Assembly: GCF_025938155.1 (NCBI RefSeq)
Contig: NZ_JAPCZG010000009.1
Span: forward strand, 59,689-123,688
From: Novosphingobium sp. KCTC 2891
Lineage (GTDB): Bacteria; Pseudomonadota; Alphaproteobacteria; Sphingomonadales; Sphingomonadaceae
DNA: 64,000 nucleotides
Direction of reading: 5' to 3'
Made by a program: the position numbers and the translations under genes. The first letter of the stretch is position 1; each line of letters opens with the position of its first letter. The notes under the pieces are model-generated. The model did not search any database. It saw nothing but the letters and a program-made list of their open reading frames with translations, and had not been told where the DNA came from. Positions 7,773 through 17,056 of this stretch are shown in pieces.

Positions 7773-9152
7773 ATGAATGGATCGTCGGCACTCGTCGACA
7801 ACGCCGGTGCGAGCCAGTCTCGCCGGGTGTTCTGGGATCAAGATGTCTATCAGCTGGAGCTGGAGCGGATATTCTCGCGATGCTGGCTCATGCTCGGACA
7901 TGATTCGCTAGTTCCCAAACCGGGCGACTTCATTACGACGTACATGGCAGAAGACCGTGTCATCTTGTCGCGGCAGCCGGACGGTTCGCTGAAGGCGTTC
8001 ATCAATTCCTGCACTCACCGCGGCAACCAGATCTGTCATGCCGACAGCGGCAGCGCCAAGGCGTTCGTGTGCAATTATCATGGTTGGGTTTTCGGTCAGG
8101 ATGGTTCGCTCGTCGATGTTCCGATGGAAGAGCGGTGCTATCACAGCGATCTCGACAAATCCAAGCTGGGGCTCGCGCCGATCCGGGTCGAAACTTACAA
8201 GGGCTTCATCTTCGGCTGCCATGATCCCGAAGCGCCCTCGCTTGAGGACTATTTGGGGGACTTCTGCTGGTACCTCGATACGATCTGGGACGGTCCGGAC
8301 GGTGGTCTGGAACTGCTCGGGCCGCCGTTGAAGAGCACCCTCGCCTGCAATTGGAAAGTCCCGACCGAGAACTTCGTCGGCGATGGGTATCACGTGGGCT
8401 GGACGCATGCCGCCGCTCTCCAGATGATCGGGGGCGAGCTGGCTGGCCTGTCGGGCAATCGCGCCGACATGCCGTTTGACGACCTTGGTCTGCAATTCAC
8501 CATGCGGCATGGCCACGGGTTTGGCCTGATCGATAACGCGGCGACTGCGATCCACGTCAAGCGCGACGGGTACGTCAAATATCTCGAGGAGACGCGGGGC
8601 GGAATTCGCGAAAAATTCGGGCCGGAGCGCGAACGGCTCTATGTCGGTCACTGGAATACGTCGATCTTCCCAAACTGTTCGTTCCTCTACGGAACCAACA
8701 CCTTCAAGATCTGGCATCCGCGCGGGCCGCATGAAATCGAGGTCTGGACCTATACCATGGTACCGAAGAATGCCGACACCGAAACTAAGCGGTCGATCCA
8801 GCGCGAAGCGATCCGTTCATTTGGTACGGCGGGAACGCTCGAAAGCGACGATGGCGAAAACATGTCGTCGGCCACCTACAACAACAACGGTATCATCACC
8901 CGCAAGGGGCGGATGAATTCGAGCATGGGCAAGGACCGCGAAGGGCCGCACCCCGTCTATCCAGGAATTGTCGGGGTCAGCTTCATCGGCGAAACCTCGT
9001 ATCGAGGCTTTTATCGTTTCTGGCAAGAAATGCTCGATGCGCCAGATTGGGCCGCCATCCGGGCCAATGACGATACCTGGGATGCAATGTGGACCAACCG
9101 TAATTTCTGGCCTGAACGTCTGTCGGCGAAGCAAGCCGAGCCGCAAGACTGA
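7773..9152 (+). CDS. Rieske ring-hydroxylating dioxygenase, alpha subunit (naphthalene/biphenyl type)
   Basis: A 459-residue terminal oxygenase subunit that would add O2 to an aromatic ring to give a cis-dihydrodiol. The Rieske site is CTHRGN near residue 80 with CNYHGW near 100. The mononuclear iron ligands are in GDGYHVGWTH near 205-212. ATG 7773 is preceded by GGGAGCG; the frame is open further upstream, but that part overlaps the promoter. The beta subunit follows after 25 bp. No ferredoxin or reductase lies in this operon, so electrons must come from shared components (ferredoxin at 45680). The substrate is unknown; the downstream aryl-alcohol dehydrogenase hints at an alkyl- or hydroxyalkyl-substituted aromatic. 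Confidence 0.9.
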   Translation: MNGSSALVDNAGASQSRRVFWDQDVYQLELERIFSRCWLMLGHDSLVPKPGDFITTYMAEDRVILSRQPDGSLKAFINSCTHRGNQICHADSGSAKAFVCNYHGWVFGQDGSLVDVPMEERCYHSDLDKSKLGLAPIRVETYKGFIFGCHDPEAPSLEDYLGDFCWYLDTIWDGPDGGLELLGPPLKSTLACNWKVPTENFVGDGYHVGWTHAAALQMIGGELAGLSGNRADMPFDDLGLQFTMRHGHGFGLIDNAATAIHVKRDGYVKYLEETRGGIREKFGPERERLYVGHWNTSIFPNCSFLYGTNTFKIWHPRGPHEIEVWTYTMVPKNADTETKRSIQREAIRSFGTAGTLESDDGENMSSATYNNNGIITRKGRMNSSMGKDREGPHPVYPGIVGVSFIGETSYRGFYRFWQEMLDAPDWAAIRANDDTWDAMWTNRNFWPERLSAKQAEPQD

Positions 9153-9177
9153 TCCCGACAGCAATCTGGACCGCAAG

Positions 9178-9702
9178 ATGACCGAAACACGCAAGCCCGT
9201 AGGCATGGAACTGCATCATGCCATCGTCAGTCACTATTCCGCCGAGGTGCGGATGTTGCAAAACCAGCAATATCGCGAATGGTTCGATACTGTAATCGCC
9301 GAAGATATCCATTACTGGATGCCAGTTTACGAACAGCGGTTCGCACGTGACCGCCGCCCGGATCCAACCCCGGGGGATGCCGCAATCTACAACGATGACT
9401 ATGCCGAGCTGCAGCAGCGGGTCGACCGGTTGCTGACGGGTCAGGTATGGATGGAAGATCCGCCATCACGTATCCGCTATTTCGTCACCAATGTCGAAGC
9501 ATTCGAAATTGCACCGTTTGAATTCGAGGTCTTCTCTAATGTTCTGGTGCACCGCAATCGCCGACAGAGCGAAGTTTACGTGCACACGCTGGGACGCGAA
9601 GACAAGCTGCGGAAAACAGGCAGCGGCTTCAAGGTATTCAGCAGGAAGCTGAATATCGACGCGCGCGTCGTGCAGGACAAGAATCTCTATTTCTTTGTAT
9701 AA
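9178..9702 (+). CDS. Ring-hydroxylating dioxygenase, beta subunit
   Basis: A 174-residue small subunit with the SnoaL/NTF2-like fold typical of dioxygenase beta chains: VSHYSAEVRMLQNQQYREWF at the N-terminus, IHYWMPVYEQR near 45 and a C-terminal LNIDARVVQDKNLYFFV. It packs against the alpha subunit in an alpha3beta3 enzyme and helps set substrate range. I chose ATG 9178 because it gives the normal family length; the open frame extends upstream, overlapping the alpha gene. It lies 25 bp downstream of alpha. Confidence 0.9.
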   Translation: MTETRKPVGMELHHAIVSHYSAEVRMLQNQQYREWFDTVIAEDIHYWMPVYEQRFARDRRPDPTPGDAAIYNDDYAELQQRVDRLLTGQVWMEDPPSRIRYFVTNVEAFEIAPFEFEVFSNVLVHRNRRQSEVYVHTLGREDKLRKTGSGFKVFSRKLNIDARVVQDKNLYFFV

Positions 9703-9744
9703 GCAAATTCAATCAACTGGAAATCAGGAAAGGGGAGAGCAAAA

Positions 9745-10842
9745 ATGGACGCATACGCGGCAATTATCGAGCGTCAAGGCGGCGAATTCGTTCTGGATAA
9801 CGTCTCTATCGAGGATCCGCGCGACGGCGAAGTGCTGGTCAAGGTTGCCGCAGCTGGCATGTGTCATACCGACCTGACGGTTCGCGATCAATATTACCCG
9901 ACGCCGCTGCCGGCGGTGCTGGGCCATGAAGGTTCGGGCGTTGTCGAAAAGGTCGGACGTGGCGTCACCACTGTCAAGCCAGGCGACAAGGTCGTGCTCT
10001 CCTTCAGCTATTGCGGCACCTGTCCATCGTGCCTCAAGGGGCATCAGGCCTATTGTCCGAGCCTGTTCCCGCTCAATTTCATGGGCCGCCGCCTGGATGG
10101 TTCGACGCCGATTACCCGCAACGGCCAAGAGGTCAACGCCTGCTTCTTCGGGCAATCCTCGTTCGCGACCTATTCGATCGCGTCGGAAAACAACTGCGTC
10201 AAGGTTGCCGACGACGCACAGATCGAACTTTTGGGCCCACTGGGCTGCGGCATCCAGACCGGGGCGGGCAGCATCCTCAATGCGCTTTGTCCCGAACCTG
10301 GCTCCTCGATCGCGATCTTCGGGGTCGGGTCGGTCGGCCTCAGCGCAGTGATGGCCGCCAAGGCCTCGGGCTGCCTCAAGATCATCGCGGTTGACCGCAA
10401 CGCAGGCCGCTTGGAACTGGCGCGTGAACTGGGCGCCACCGATGTGATCGACGCCAACACGGTTAACGCTCAGGAAGCGATCGTCGCGATGACCGGTGGC
10501 GGCGCCGACTATGCCATGGATACCACCGCCATTCCAGCGGTGCTGCGCTCGGCGGTGGACAGCACGCACAACATGGGTGAAACCGCAGTGGTCGGCGGGG
10601 CGAAGCTGGGCACCGAATTTTCGCTAGACATGAACAACATGCTGTTTGGCCGCAAGTTGCGCGGCGTAGTCGAAGGATCGAGCACGCCGCAGGTCTTCAT
10701 CCCGCAACTGATTGCGATGCAGAAGGCCGGGCTGTTCCCGTTCGAGAAGCTCTGCACCTTCTATGATCTCGACCAGATCAACCAGGCCGTCGAGGATACC
10801 GAAAAGACCGGCAAGGCGATCAAGGCCATTCTCAAAATGTAG
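9745..10842 (+). CDS. Zinc-dependent aryl-alcohol dehydrogenase (XylB-like)
   Basis: A 365-residue medium-chain dehydrogenase that would oxidise benzyl-type alcohols to aldehydes with NAD. Visible are the catalytic zinc region MCHTDL near 39 and GHEGSGVVE near 60, the structural zinc cluster [15 protein letters not shown] near 91-105, and the Rossmann segment [14 protein letters not shown] near 193. GCGIQTGAG near 170 is typical of aryl-alcohol dehydrogenases. A ribosome-binding site AAAGGGGAGAG precedes ATG 9745. It lies 42 bp after the beta subunit. Its aldehyde product could be used by one of the aldehyde dehydrogenases elsewhere in the window. Confidence 0.9.
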   Translation: MDAYAAIIERQGGEFVLDNVSIEDPRDGEVLVKVAAAGMCHTDLTVRDQYYPTPLPAVLGHEGSGVVEKVGRGVTTVKPGDKVVLSFSYCGTCPSCLKGHQAYCPSLFPLNFMGRRLDGSTPITRNGQEVNACFFGQSSFATYSIASENNCVKVADDAQIELLGPLGCGIQTGAGSILNALCPEPGSSIAIFGVGSVGLSAVMAAKASGCLKIIAVDRNAGRLELARELGATDVIDANTVNAQEAIVAMTGGGADYAMDTTAIPAVLRSAVDSTHNMGETAVVGGAKLGTEFSLDMNNMLFGRKLRGVVEGSSTPQVFIPQLIAMQKAGLFPFEKLCTFYDLDQINQAVEDTEKTGKAIKAILKM

Positions 10843-10914
10843 ATCGCTTTTGGGGCGGCGCACCAATCGAATTGCGCCGCCTTGGACCTGCACTTGGACC
10901 TCAGGAATTTAACA

Positions 10915-13581
10915 ATGTCGAGTGTGTTTTCCTTCGGTTCCGGCGTTCTGGTCGCAGGTCAGATTGGTCTCGACAAGCGCGTCTTGGGCGGGAAAGGGGC
11001 CAACCTCGCCGAGATGGCGCGGATCGGGCTGCCCGTCCCGCCTGGATTCACGATTTCCGCCGGCGAATGCCTCGCTTATCTTGACCACGGCAGAGCTTCA
11101 CTTGATCGCATCCGCGATGAGGTTTCGGCTGCTTTGGGGCTGGTCGAACGGGCGACGGGCAAGACGTTCGGCAATCCTCGCGATCCCCTGCTGGTCTCGG
11201 TGCGTTCGGGCGCGCGGGTATCCATGCCGGGGATGATGGACACGATCCTCAACCTTGGCATCAATGATGCTACCGTCACCGGCCTGGGCCAGTCCTCCGG
11301 GGATGAGCGGTTCGCGCTCGACAGTTATCGCCGCTTCATCCAGATGTATTCCAGTGTCGTGCTCGAAATCGAGCATGGCGTATTCGAGGCAGCCCTTGAC
11401 CGCATCAAGGAAGATCGCGGCGTCGATGAGGATATCGATCTTCGAGTGGAGGATCTGCGCGGCCTGATCGCGACCTTCAAGGATCTCGTGCTTGCCCATC
11501 ACGGCGCGGCCTTTCCTCAGGATGTACAGGAACAACTCTGGACGGCAATCGAGGCGGTGTTCCGCTCATGGGACTCACCGCGAGCCAAGGTCTACCGGCG
11601 CCTGAACGATATCCCCGGAGATTGGGGCACGGCGGTTAACGTCCAAGCCATGGTGTTCGGAAATCTTGGCGAGACCAGCGCTACCGGCGTCGCCTTTACC
11701 CGCAACCCTGCAACCGGCGAGAAGGCCTACTACGGCGAATGGCTGGCCAACGCCCAGGGTGAGGATGTTGTCGCCGGCATCCGCACGCCCCAGTATCTGA
11801 CCAGGGCTGCCCGCGAAGCCGCAGGTGCGCGGCTTCCCTCAATGCAGGAAGCGATGCCGAAGGCCTATGCCCAACTTGCTGAGGTGTTCGAACTGCTGGA
11901 GCGCCACTATCGCGACATGCAGGACATCGAATTCACAGTCGAACGCGGCAGGCTCTACCTCCTTCAGACCCGTTCGGGCAAGCGCACCGCCAAGGCCGCG
12001 CTCAAGATTGCCGTCGACATGGTCGAAGAGAGCCTGGTCGACGAAGTGACCGCGCTGCTCCGCCTCGACCCGGCCTCGCTCGACCAGTTGCTTCACCCCT
12101 CGCTCGATCCGAATGCCCCACGGGTGCTGCTCGGAAAGGGTTTGCCTGCCTCGCCCGGGGCAGCCTCGGGAGGTGTGGTATTCGATGCGGAAACAGCGGC
12201 ACGGTGGGCCGAATTGGGAGAGAAGGTCATCCTCGTCAGGCATGAGACGTCGCCTGACGACATCCATGGCATGCACGTCGCAACCGGCATCCTGACGGCG
12301 CGCGGCGGCATGACCAGCCACGCGGCCGTGGTCGCGCGGGGTATGGGCCGGCCATGCGTGGCGGGCACCGCGAGTCTCAAGATCGACCCGGTCGCGCGGG
12401 TCGCCGAGATCGGCGGCCAGCGGCTCGAAGAGGGCGCATTCATCACGATCGACGGTTCGACCGGCGAAGTGTTCCTGGGCGAACTGCCGACGATCCTGCC
12501 CAAACTTTCGGGCGATTTCGCAACGGTGATGGCATGGGCTGACAAGCATCGCCGCCTGAAGATTCGGACCAACGCGGAAACCCCGCTCGATTGCGAAATG
12601 GCCCGCCGGTTCGGGGCCGAAGGGGTCGGGCTTTGCCGAACCGAGCACATGTTCTTCGATGAAAGCCGGATCCTCGCCATGCGGCAGATGATCCTGGCCG
12701 ACAGCGAAAAGGAACGACGCTCCGCGCTCGACCAGCTATTGCCCGAACAGCGCACCGACTTCCGCCGGATCTTCGAAATCATGGAAGGCTTGCCAGTCAC
12801 CATCCGCCTCCTCGATCCGCCGCTGCACGAGTTTCTGCCGCATACGGATAGCGAGTTCACCGAGCTTTCGCGGGCGATGGGTATTGACGTGGAGCAGGTT
12901 CGGCATCGCGCAATCGAATTGGCGGAAACCAACCCCATGCTGGGGCATCGAGGCTGCCGACTGGGCGTGGTCTATCCCGAAATATACGAAATGCAGGCTC
13001 GCGCGATTTTCGAGGCGGCGCTCGAAGTCGCGGGCGAGGCGGGCATGGCGGTCTGTCCCGAAATCATGATTCCGCTGGTCGGATTGCCGCGTGAACTGGA
13101 ATCACTGAAGGATACCCTGTACAGGGTCGCTGAAGTCGTGTTCGCCGAAAAAGGCGAGCGGATCGCCTTTAGCGTTGGCACCATGATCGAGCTGCCGCGG
13201 GCAGCCCTGGTTGCCGACGAAATCGCTGCAAGCGGGGAATTCTTCTCGTTCGGAACCAATGATCTGACCCAGACTACGCTGGGGATCAGCCGCGACGATG
13301 CGGCGCGTTTCCTGGGTGCTTATGTGGAAAAAGGCATTATCGCCAAGGACCCGTTCGTCACCCTCGATATCGAAGGGGTCGGCAAGCTGATCGAAATGGC
13401 ATCGCGCAAAGGGCGCGAAACCCGGCCCGACCTAAAACTGGGGATCTGCGGCGAGCACGGCGGCGATCCGGCCACGATCGCCTTCTGTGAGGAGATCGGG
13501 TTGGACTATGTCAGCGCATCGCCTTTCCGGGTGCCGATTGCCCGACTGGCTGCGGCCCAGGCGGCGCTGGCGCCTTCATGA
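10915..13581 (+). CDS. ppdK: Pyruvate, phosphate dikinase
   Basis: An 888-residue full-length PPDK interconverting pyruvate, ATP and phosphate with PEP, AMP and pyrophosphate. The order is as expected: ATP-grasp N-domain (GGKGANLAEMA near 23), the LLQTRSGKRT linker near 350, the phosphohistidine domain GGMTSHAAVVARG with His near 468, and the PEP/pyruvate TIM barrel (CRTEHMFF near 575, FFSFGTNDLTQTT near 780, GICGEHGGDP near 840). Start ATG 10915 has AGGA eight bases upstream; the open frame extends a little earlier. PPDK is normally a housekeeping or gluconeogenic gene, so its place inside a dioxygenase operon is unusual. It could drain pyruvate from ring cleavage into PEP. Confidence 0.93.
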   Translation: MSSVFSFGSGVLVAGQIGLDKRVLGGKGANLAEMARIGLPVPPGFTISAGECLAYLDHGRASLDRIRDEVSAALGLVERATGKTFGNPRDPLLVSVRSGARVSMPGMMDTILNLGINDATVTGLGQSSGDERFALDSYRRFIQMYSSVVLEIEHGVFEAALDRIKEDRGVDEDIDLRVEDLRGLIATFKDLVLAHHGAAFPQDVQEQLWTAIEAVFRSWDSPRAKVYRRLNDIPGDWGTAVNVQAMVFGNLGETSATGVAFTRNPATGEKAYYGEWLANAQGEDVVAGIRTPQYLTRAAREAAGARLPSMQEAMPKAYAQLAEVFELLERHYRDMQDIEFTVERGRLYLLQTRSGKRTAKAALKIAVDMVEESLVDEVTALLRLDPASLDQLLHPSLDPNAPRVLLGKGLPASPGAASGGVVFDAETAARWAELGEKVILVRHETSPDDIHGMHVATGILTARGGMTSHAAVVARGMGRPCVAGTASLKIDPVARVAEIGGQRLEEGAFITIDGSTGEVFLGELPTILPKLSGDFATVMAWADKHRRLKIRTNAETPLDCEMARRFGAEGVGLCRTEHMFFDESRILAMRQMILADSEKERRSALDQLLPEQRTDFRRIFEIMEGLPVTIRLLDPPLHEFLPHTDSEFTELSRAMGIDVEQVRHRAIELAETNPMLGHRGCRLGVVYPEIYEMQARAIFEAALEVAGEAGMAVCPEIMIPLVGLPRELESLKDTLYRVAEVVFAEKGERIAFSVGTMIELPRAALVADEIAASGEFFSFGTNDLTQTTLGISRDDAARFLGAYVEKGIIAKDPFVTLDIEGVGKLIEMASRKGRETRPDLKLGICGEHGGDPATIAFCEEIGLDYVSASPFRVPIARLAAAQAALAPS

Positions 13582-13634
13582 ACGGACGATGCAAGCTGAA
13601 ATTCTGAACCAAATCGAGATGAGGTGCACCTCAA

Positions 13635-14597
13635 ATGGAATATGATCGTAAGGACGCCAAGGCCTGGGCAACGAAGACCGTCAGGGGCTTCTATCAGTGT
13701 CCGATCACCCCGATGACCGCCGATTACAAGTTCGATGTGGACGGTATCCGCTACAACATCGATAAATATGTCGAAATGGGCGTAGATGGCTTGGCCGTCG
13801 GCGGGTTCATCGCCGAATGCTGGAACGTCTCAGCGTCAGACTGGTTTCGCTATCACGAGATCGTTGCCGAGGCGAATGCCGGGCGGCTCGATCTGTGGAC
13901 CATCGTGCTCGATCCCAGCGTCTATACCGCGATCGAGAAGATGCAGTTCGTCGAGAAGCTCGGGTATAACGGGGCTGAGGTGATCAACCCGGTTGTGCAG
14001 CTCAAGCGCGACGACGAAATCTATTCCTGGTTCAAGTTCCTGACCGACCACACCGATCTGGCCGTCTGCCTCTACCGGACCCCGGTTTCGGGCACCGTGC
14101 TGAGCTGGGACCTGATGCGCCGCCTGGCCGATATCGATACCGTGATCGGCGTCAAACAAGGTGCCATGAGCCGTGCCGAGACAATCAAGATCCGCCAGCT
14201 AATGCCCGAAGGCTTCAACACGATGGAGCCATTTGAATACTTCTTCCTCGACGATCTGCGTCTTGGCGGCACCGTTTGCTGGGGTGAATTGTCCTACATG
14301 CTGTACGGCAAGAAGCGCCATTTCGCCAAGGAATACATCCGCCTGGCGCATGAAGGAAAATGGGAGGAAGCGCGGGCCGCTTCCGATCAGCTCAGCGAAG
14401 TCCGCGAATTCTATCACGACAACTTCCTGTGGGATATCGCCCGCACCGCGACCTATGCCAGCGCACTTGCCAATGTGAAGGCCTGGTACGAAGCGATTGG
14501 CCTCAAGGCTGGCCCGATCCTGCCGCCGGTGGCTGATGTGACGCCGGAAAAGAAAGAGCAGATCAGGGCCAAGCTGGTCGAACTGGGCATTGCCTGA
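13635..14597 (+). CDS. DapA/NahE-superfamily class I aldolase-lyase
   Basis: A 320-residue protein of the dihydrodipicolinate synthase/N-acetylneuraminate lyase superfamily. The catalytic Lys that would form a Schiff base with pyruvate is in VIGVKQGA near 174, with the partner Tyr in CLYRTPVSG near 146. The N-terminal GLAVGGFIAECW block replaces the usual GTTGE motif and is closer to the hydratase-aldolase branch. The C-terminal WYEAIGLKAGPILPP recalls NahE-type enzymes, which cleave hydroxybenzylidenepyruvates to aldehyde plus pyruvate. That would fit a dioxygenase operon, but the substrate is unproven. The gene lies 53 bp after ppdK. Confidence 0.8.
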   Translation: MEYDRKDAKAWATKTVRGFYQCPITPMTADYKFDVDGIRYNIDKYVEMGVDGLAVGGFIAECWNVSASDWFRYHEIVAEANAGRLDLWTIVLDPSVYTAIEKMQFVEKLGYNGAEVINPVVQLKRDDEIYSWFKFLTDHTDLAVCLYRTPVSGTVLSWDLMRRLADIDTVIGVKQGAMSRAETIKIRQLMPEGFNTMEPFEYFFLDDLRLGGTVCWGELSYMLYGKKRHFAKEYIRLAHEGKWEEARAASDQLSEVREFYHDNFLWDIARTATYASALANVKAWYEAIGLKAGPILPPVADVTPEKKEQIRAKLVELGIA

Positions 14598-14622
14598 GCC
14601 GAACCAACGGGAATCCCAAAGC

Positions 14623-15636
14623 ATGTCCAAGCAATTGCATTTCTGTTTCCACGGCGCCGGCGGGCTAGGCTCGGTCATCGGCGGATTCCTGGCGCGCGGC
14701 GGCCACAAGGTCACGCTGATTGCGCGCAAGCCCCATGTCGAGGCGATCCGCCGGGATGGCCTGAGTATTTCTGGTGTGCGGGCGCAATTCGTCCAGCGCG
14801 AAAACCTCTTCGCGGTCGAAACGCCCGAGGAGGTTGAAGGCGACATCGACTATTACATCCTGCTGACCAAGGCCAAGGGTACCGATCAGGCGCTGGCCGA
14901 TGCGCAGGTGTTGGTCGATCGCACCGCTTGCGCGCTGACTTTGCAGAACGGCGTGGGCAAGGAAGGCAAACTCCAGGCCGCGTTTGGCAAGGACAAGGTG
15001 ATCGGCGGCTCGATCATGGACGGGGCGACCCTGCTCGAACCGGGCAAGGCGCTCAATCACATGGCGGTTCCCGTCACCGCCTATTTCGGCGAGCTGGAAG
15101 GCGGGGAGAGCGAGCGCACGCGGATCATGGCCGAAGCGCTCGACGCTGCGGGCATGGGTTCGCGCTCAACTCCCGATATCGTCCATGTCCATTGGGAAAA
15201 AGTGGTTCAGGTCGGTGGAGCATCGTCGTGGAGCGCCAGTACGCTGGGCGCGCTTCCAAAGCTCGATTTTGTGGATGGTGTGGCGGTTCGCGAAGGCGCC
15301 GAACACTATGTCCACGTCGTCAAGGATCTGCTGGCGATCTACAAGGCGCTTGGCTACGAACCACAGAACTATTTCGCGCCGGTATCCAGATTGGTCGAGA
15401 TTGACCGTGAAGGCTTTGAAGAGGCAGTGTCCGGTGTCATGGCGATGGGCACCAGGTTCAAGCCGGAAAACCGTCCTGTCCGCACCTCGATGCATGACGA
15501 TCTCGTGGCGGGCCGGCGGATGGAAGTTGACGAGGTCCTGGGGCCGCTCGCGGCGGCAGCGGAGCAACTGCAGGTTCCTGCGCCAGCCTTTCTCAGCGCC
15601 TATCGGGTGCTCAAGACTTTGAACAGCTATCTGTAG
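14623..15636 (+). CDS. Ketopantoate reductase-family (PanE/ApbA) dehydrogenase
   Basis: A 337-residue NAD(P)-dependent 2-ketoacid reductase-like protein. The N-terminal Rossmann motif is GAGGLGSVIGGFLARGG near 10. The PanE core includes LTKAKGTDQAL near 80, LQNGVGKE near 105, and a C-terminal helical domain with KVVQVGGASSWSA near 193 and the RTSMHDDLVAGRR segment near 286, which carries the conserved Ser-Met-x-x-Asp stretch. Start ATG 14623 gives the standard N-terminus. Outside pantothenate synthesis such proteins often reduce or oxidise 2-hydroxy acids in catabolism. A second family member is at 17468-18400. Confidence 0.85.
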   Translation: MSKQLHFCFHGAGGLGSVIGGFLARGGHKVTLIARKPHVEAIRRDGLSISGVRAQFVQRENLFAVETPEEVEGDIDYYILLTKAKGTDQALADAQVLVDRTACALTLQNGVGKEGKLQAAFGKDKVIGGSIMDGATLLEPGKALNHMAVPVTAYFGELEGGESERTRIMAEALDAAGMGSRSTPDIVHVHWEKVVQVGGASSWSASTLGALPKLDFVDGVAVREGAEHYVHVVKDLLAIYKALGYEPQNYFAPVSRLVEIDREGFEEAVSGVMAMGTRFKPENRPVRTSMHDDLVAGRRMEVDEVLGPLAAAAEQLQVPAPAFLSAYRVLKTLNSYL

Positions 15637-15649
15637 TGAAAGATTGACC

Positions 15650-16717
15650 ATGAGGCGTTATTCCATCGCCAGCATTCCGGGAGATGGAATAGGCCGCGAG
15701 GTGGTGCCTGCCGCAATCGAGGTGCTGACGGCGGCAGCGGCCAAGTGCGGTTTCGTGCTCGAATTCCGGCACTTCGACTGGAGCTGCCAGACCTACCTCG
15801 AAACCGGCAAGATGATGCCCGATGATGGGCTAGACCGGTTGCGCGATCATGATGCGGTGTTCCTCGGCGCGGTCGGCTTTCCCGGGGTACCCGATCATAT
15901 CTCGCTGTGGGGGCTGCTGCTGCCGATCCGGCGCGAGTTCGAGCAGTACGTCAATCTGCGTCCGGTGCGGCTGCTGCCGGGCATCGCTTCGCCCCTGCGC
16001 GACAAGGCTCCCGGCGACATCGATTTCTGGGTGGTGCGCGAAAACTCGGAAGGCGAATATTCCCAGATCGGCGGTCGGACCGGGACCGGCGAGAACGAAA
16101 TCGTCGTCCAGCAGGCGATCTTCAGCCGCCGGGGCACCGACCGCATCTTGCGCTATGCCTTCGACTTCGCTCGGCGGAGCGGGCGCAGGCATGTGACCAG
16201 CGCGACGAAGTCCAATGGACTCTATCATTCGATGCCGTTCTGGGACGAGCGCTTTGCCGCGATCGGCGCCGAATACCCCGATGTTGCCGCCGATCAGTAT
16301 CATGTCGATATTCTCGCCGCACGCTTTGTGATGTCGCCCGAACGGTTCAATGTTGTGGTTGGTTCGAACCTGTTTGGTGATATCCTTTCCGATCTGGGGC
16401 CGGGAATCACTGGCACCATCGCTGTGGCGCCTTCTGCTAACCTCAACCCCGAACGGCGGTTCCCTTCGATGTTCGAGCCGGTCCACGGGTCTGCCCCGGA
16501 CATCGCCGGGCAGGGCATCGCCAATCCGATCGGCCAGATTTGGTCGGGTGCAATGATGCTGGAACATCTCGGCGAAGCCGAGCCCGCCGCGCTGGTGATG
16601 CGCGCACTCGAAACGGCGCTCATTGCGCCCGATATTGCGAGGACCCCCGATCTTGGCGGAAACGGGACAACCGCGGGATTTGCGCAAGCTGTTCGCAGCA
16701 CCTTGCTGGGGCTCTAG
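15650..16717 (+). CDS. Tartrate/D-malate dehydrogenase-like (TtuC-type) decarboxylating dehydrogenase
   Basis: A 355-residue member of the isocitrate/isopropylmalate dehydrogenase family. Seen are IPGDGIGREV near 7, PDHISLWGLLLPIR near 83, NLRPVRLLPG near 101, RENSEGEYS near 130, and the NAD-binding FEPVHGSAPDIAGQG near 275. The GKMMPDDGL and PDHISLWGL blocks are typical of tartrate dehydrogenase/D-malate dehydrogenase rather than LeuB. Such enzymes oxidise D-malate to pyruvate and CO2. With pyruvate phosphate dikinase in the same operon, a 2-hydroxy-acid-to-PEP route is plausible but inferred. ATG 15650 is used; an upstream TTG at 15644 is less likely. Confidence 0.85.
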   Translation: MRRYSIASIPGDGIGREVVPAAIEVLTAAAAKCGFVLEFRHFDWSCQTYLETGKMMPDDGLDRLRDHDAVFLGAVGFPGVPDHISLWGLLLPIRREFEQYVNLRPVRLLPGIASPLRDKAPGDIDFWVVRENSEGEYSQIGGRTGTGENEIVVQQAIFSRRGTDRILRYAFDFARRSGRRHVTSATKSNGLYHSMPFWDERFAAIGAEYPDVAADQYHVDILAARFVMSPERFNVVVGSNLFGDILSDLGPGITGTIAVAPSANLNPERRFPSMFEPVHGSAPDIAGQGIANPIGQIWSGAMMLEHLGEAEPAALVMRALETALIAPDIARTPDLGGNGTTAGFAQAVRSTLLGL

Positions 16718-16761
16718 CCGGAAAGCTGGCGGTCCCGGCGCTGACCAAAGGAAACGGAGTG

Positions 16762-17046
16762 ATGGCTGCCTATTTCATCGGATCGATCAAATCGCACGAC
16801 GAAACCTGGGTGGCAGGCTATATGGCCGCAGTTCCGGCGCTGGTCGGACGCCACGGCGGGGAAATGGTCTGCCGTTCGCACGAGTTCGTCCGTTATGAGG
16901 GCGAGGGAGCCGCACCTGACTATGTCGTGGTGATCCGGTTTCCTTCGATGGAGGCGATCGACGCCTTCATGAACGATCCGGACTATGCGCCGCACAAGGA
17001 TGCGCGCATCGCCTGCGCCACATCGGATATCTTCGCGATCGCCTGA
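16762..17046 (+). CDS. DUF1330 family protein
   Basis: A 94-residue ferredoxin-like-fold protein of the DUF1330 (dimeric alpha-beta barrel) family, with AYFIGSIKSHDETWVAGYM at the start and VVIRFPSMEAIDAFMND near 60. The family's function is unknown; members are often found in catabolic operons and may be small isomerase-like or protective proteins. ATG 16762 follows GGAAACGGAG. The gap to the dehydrogenase is 44 bp and to the next gene 10 bp, so it is in the same operon. Confidence 0.85.
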   Translation: MAAYFIGSIKSHDETWVAGYMAAVPALVGRHGGEMVCRSHEFVRYEGEGAAPDYVVVIRFPSMEAIDAFMNDPDYAPHKDARIACATSDIFAIA

Positions 17047-17056
17047 GGAGGCCGCC

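Noticed and set aside
10915..13581. Phenylphosphate synthase or PEP synthase
   Set aside because: One full-length protein with all PPDK blocks and their order; phenylphosphate synthase is split into subunits and lacks this complete arrangement.
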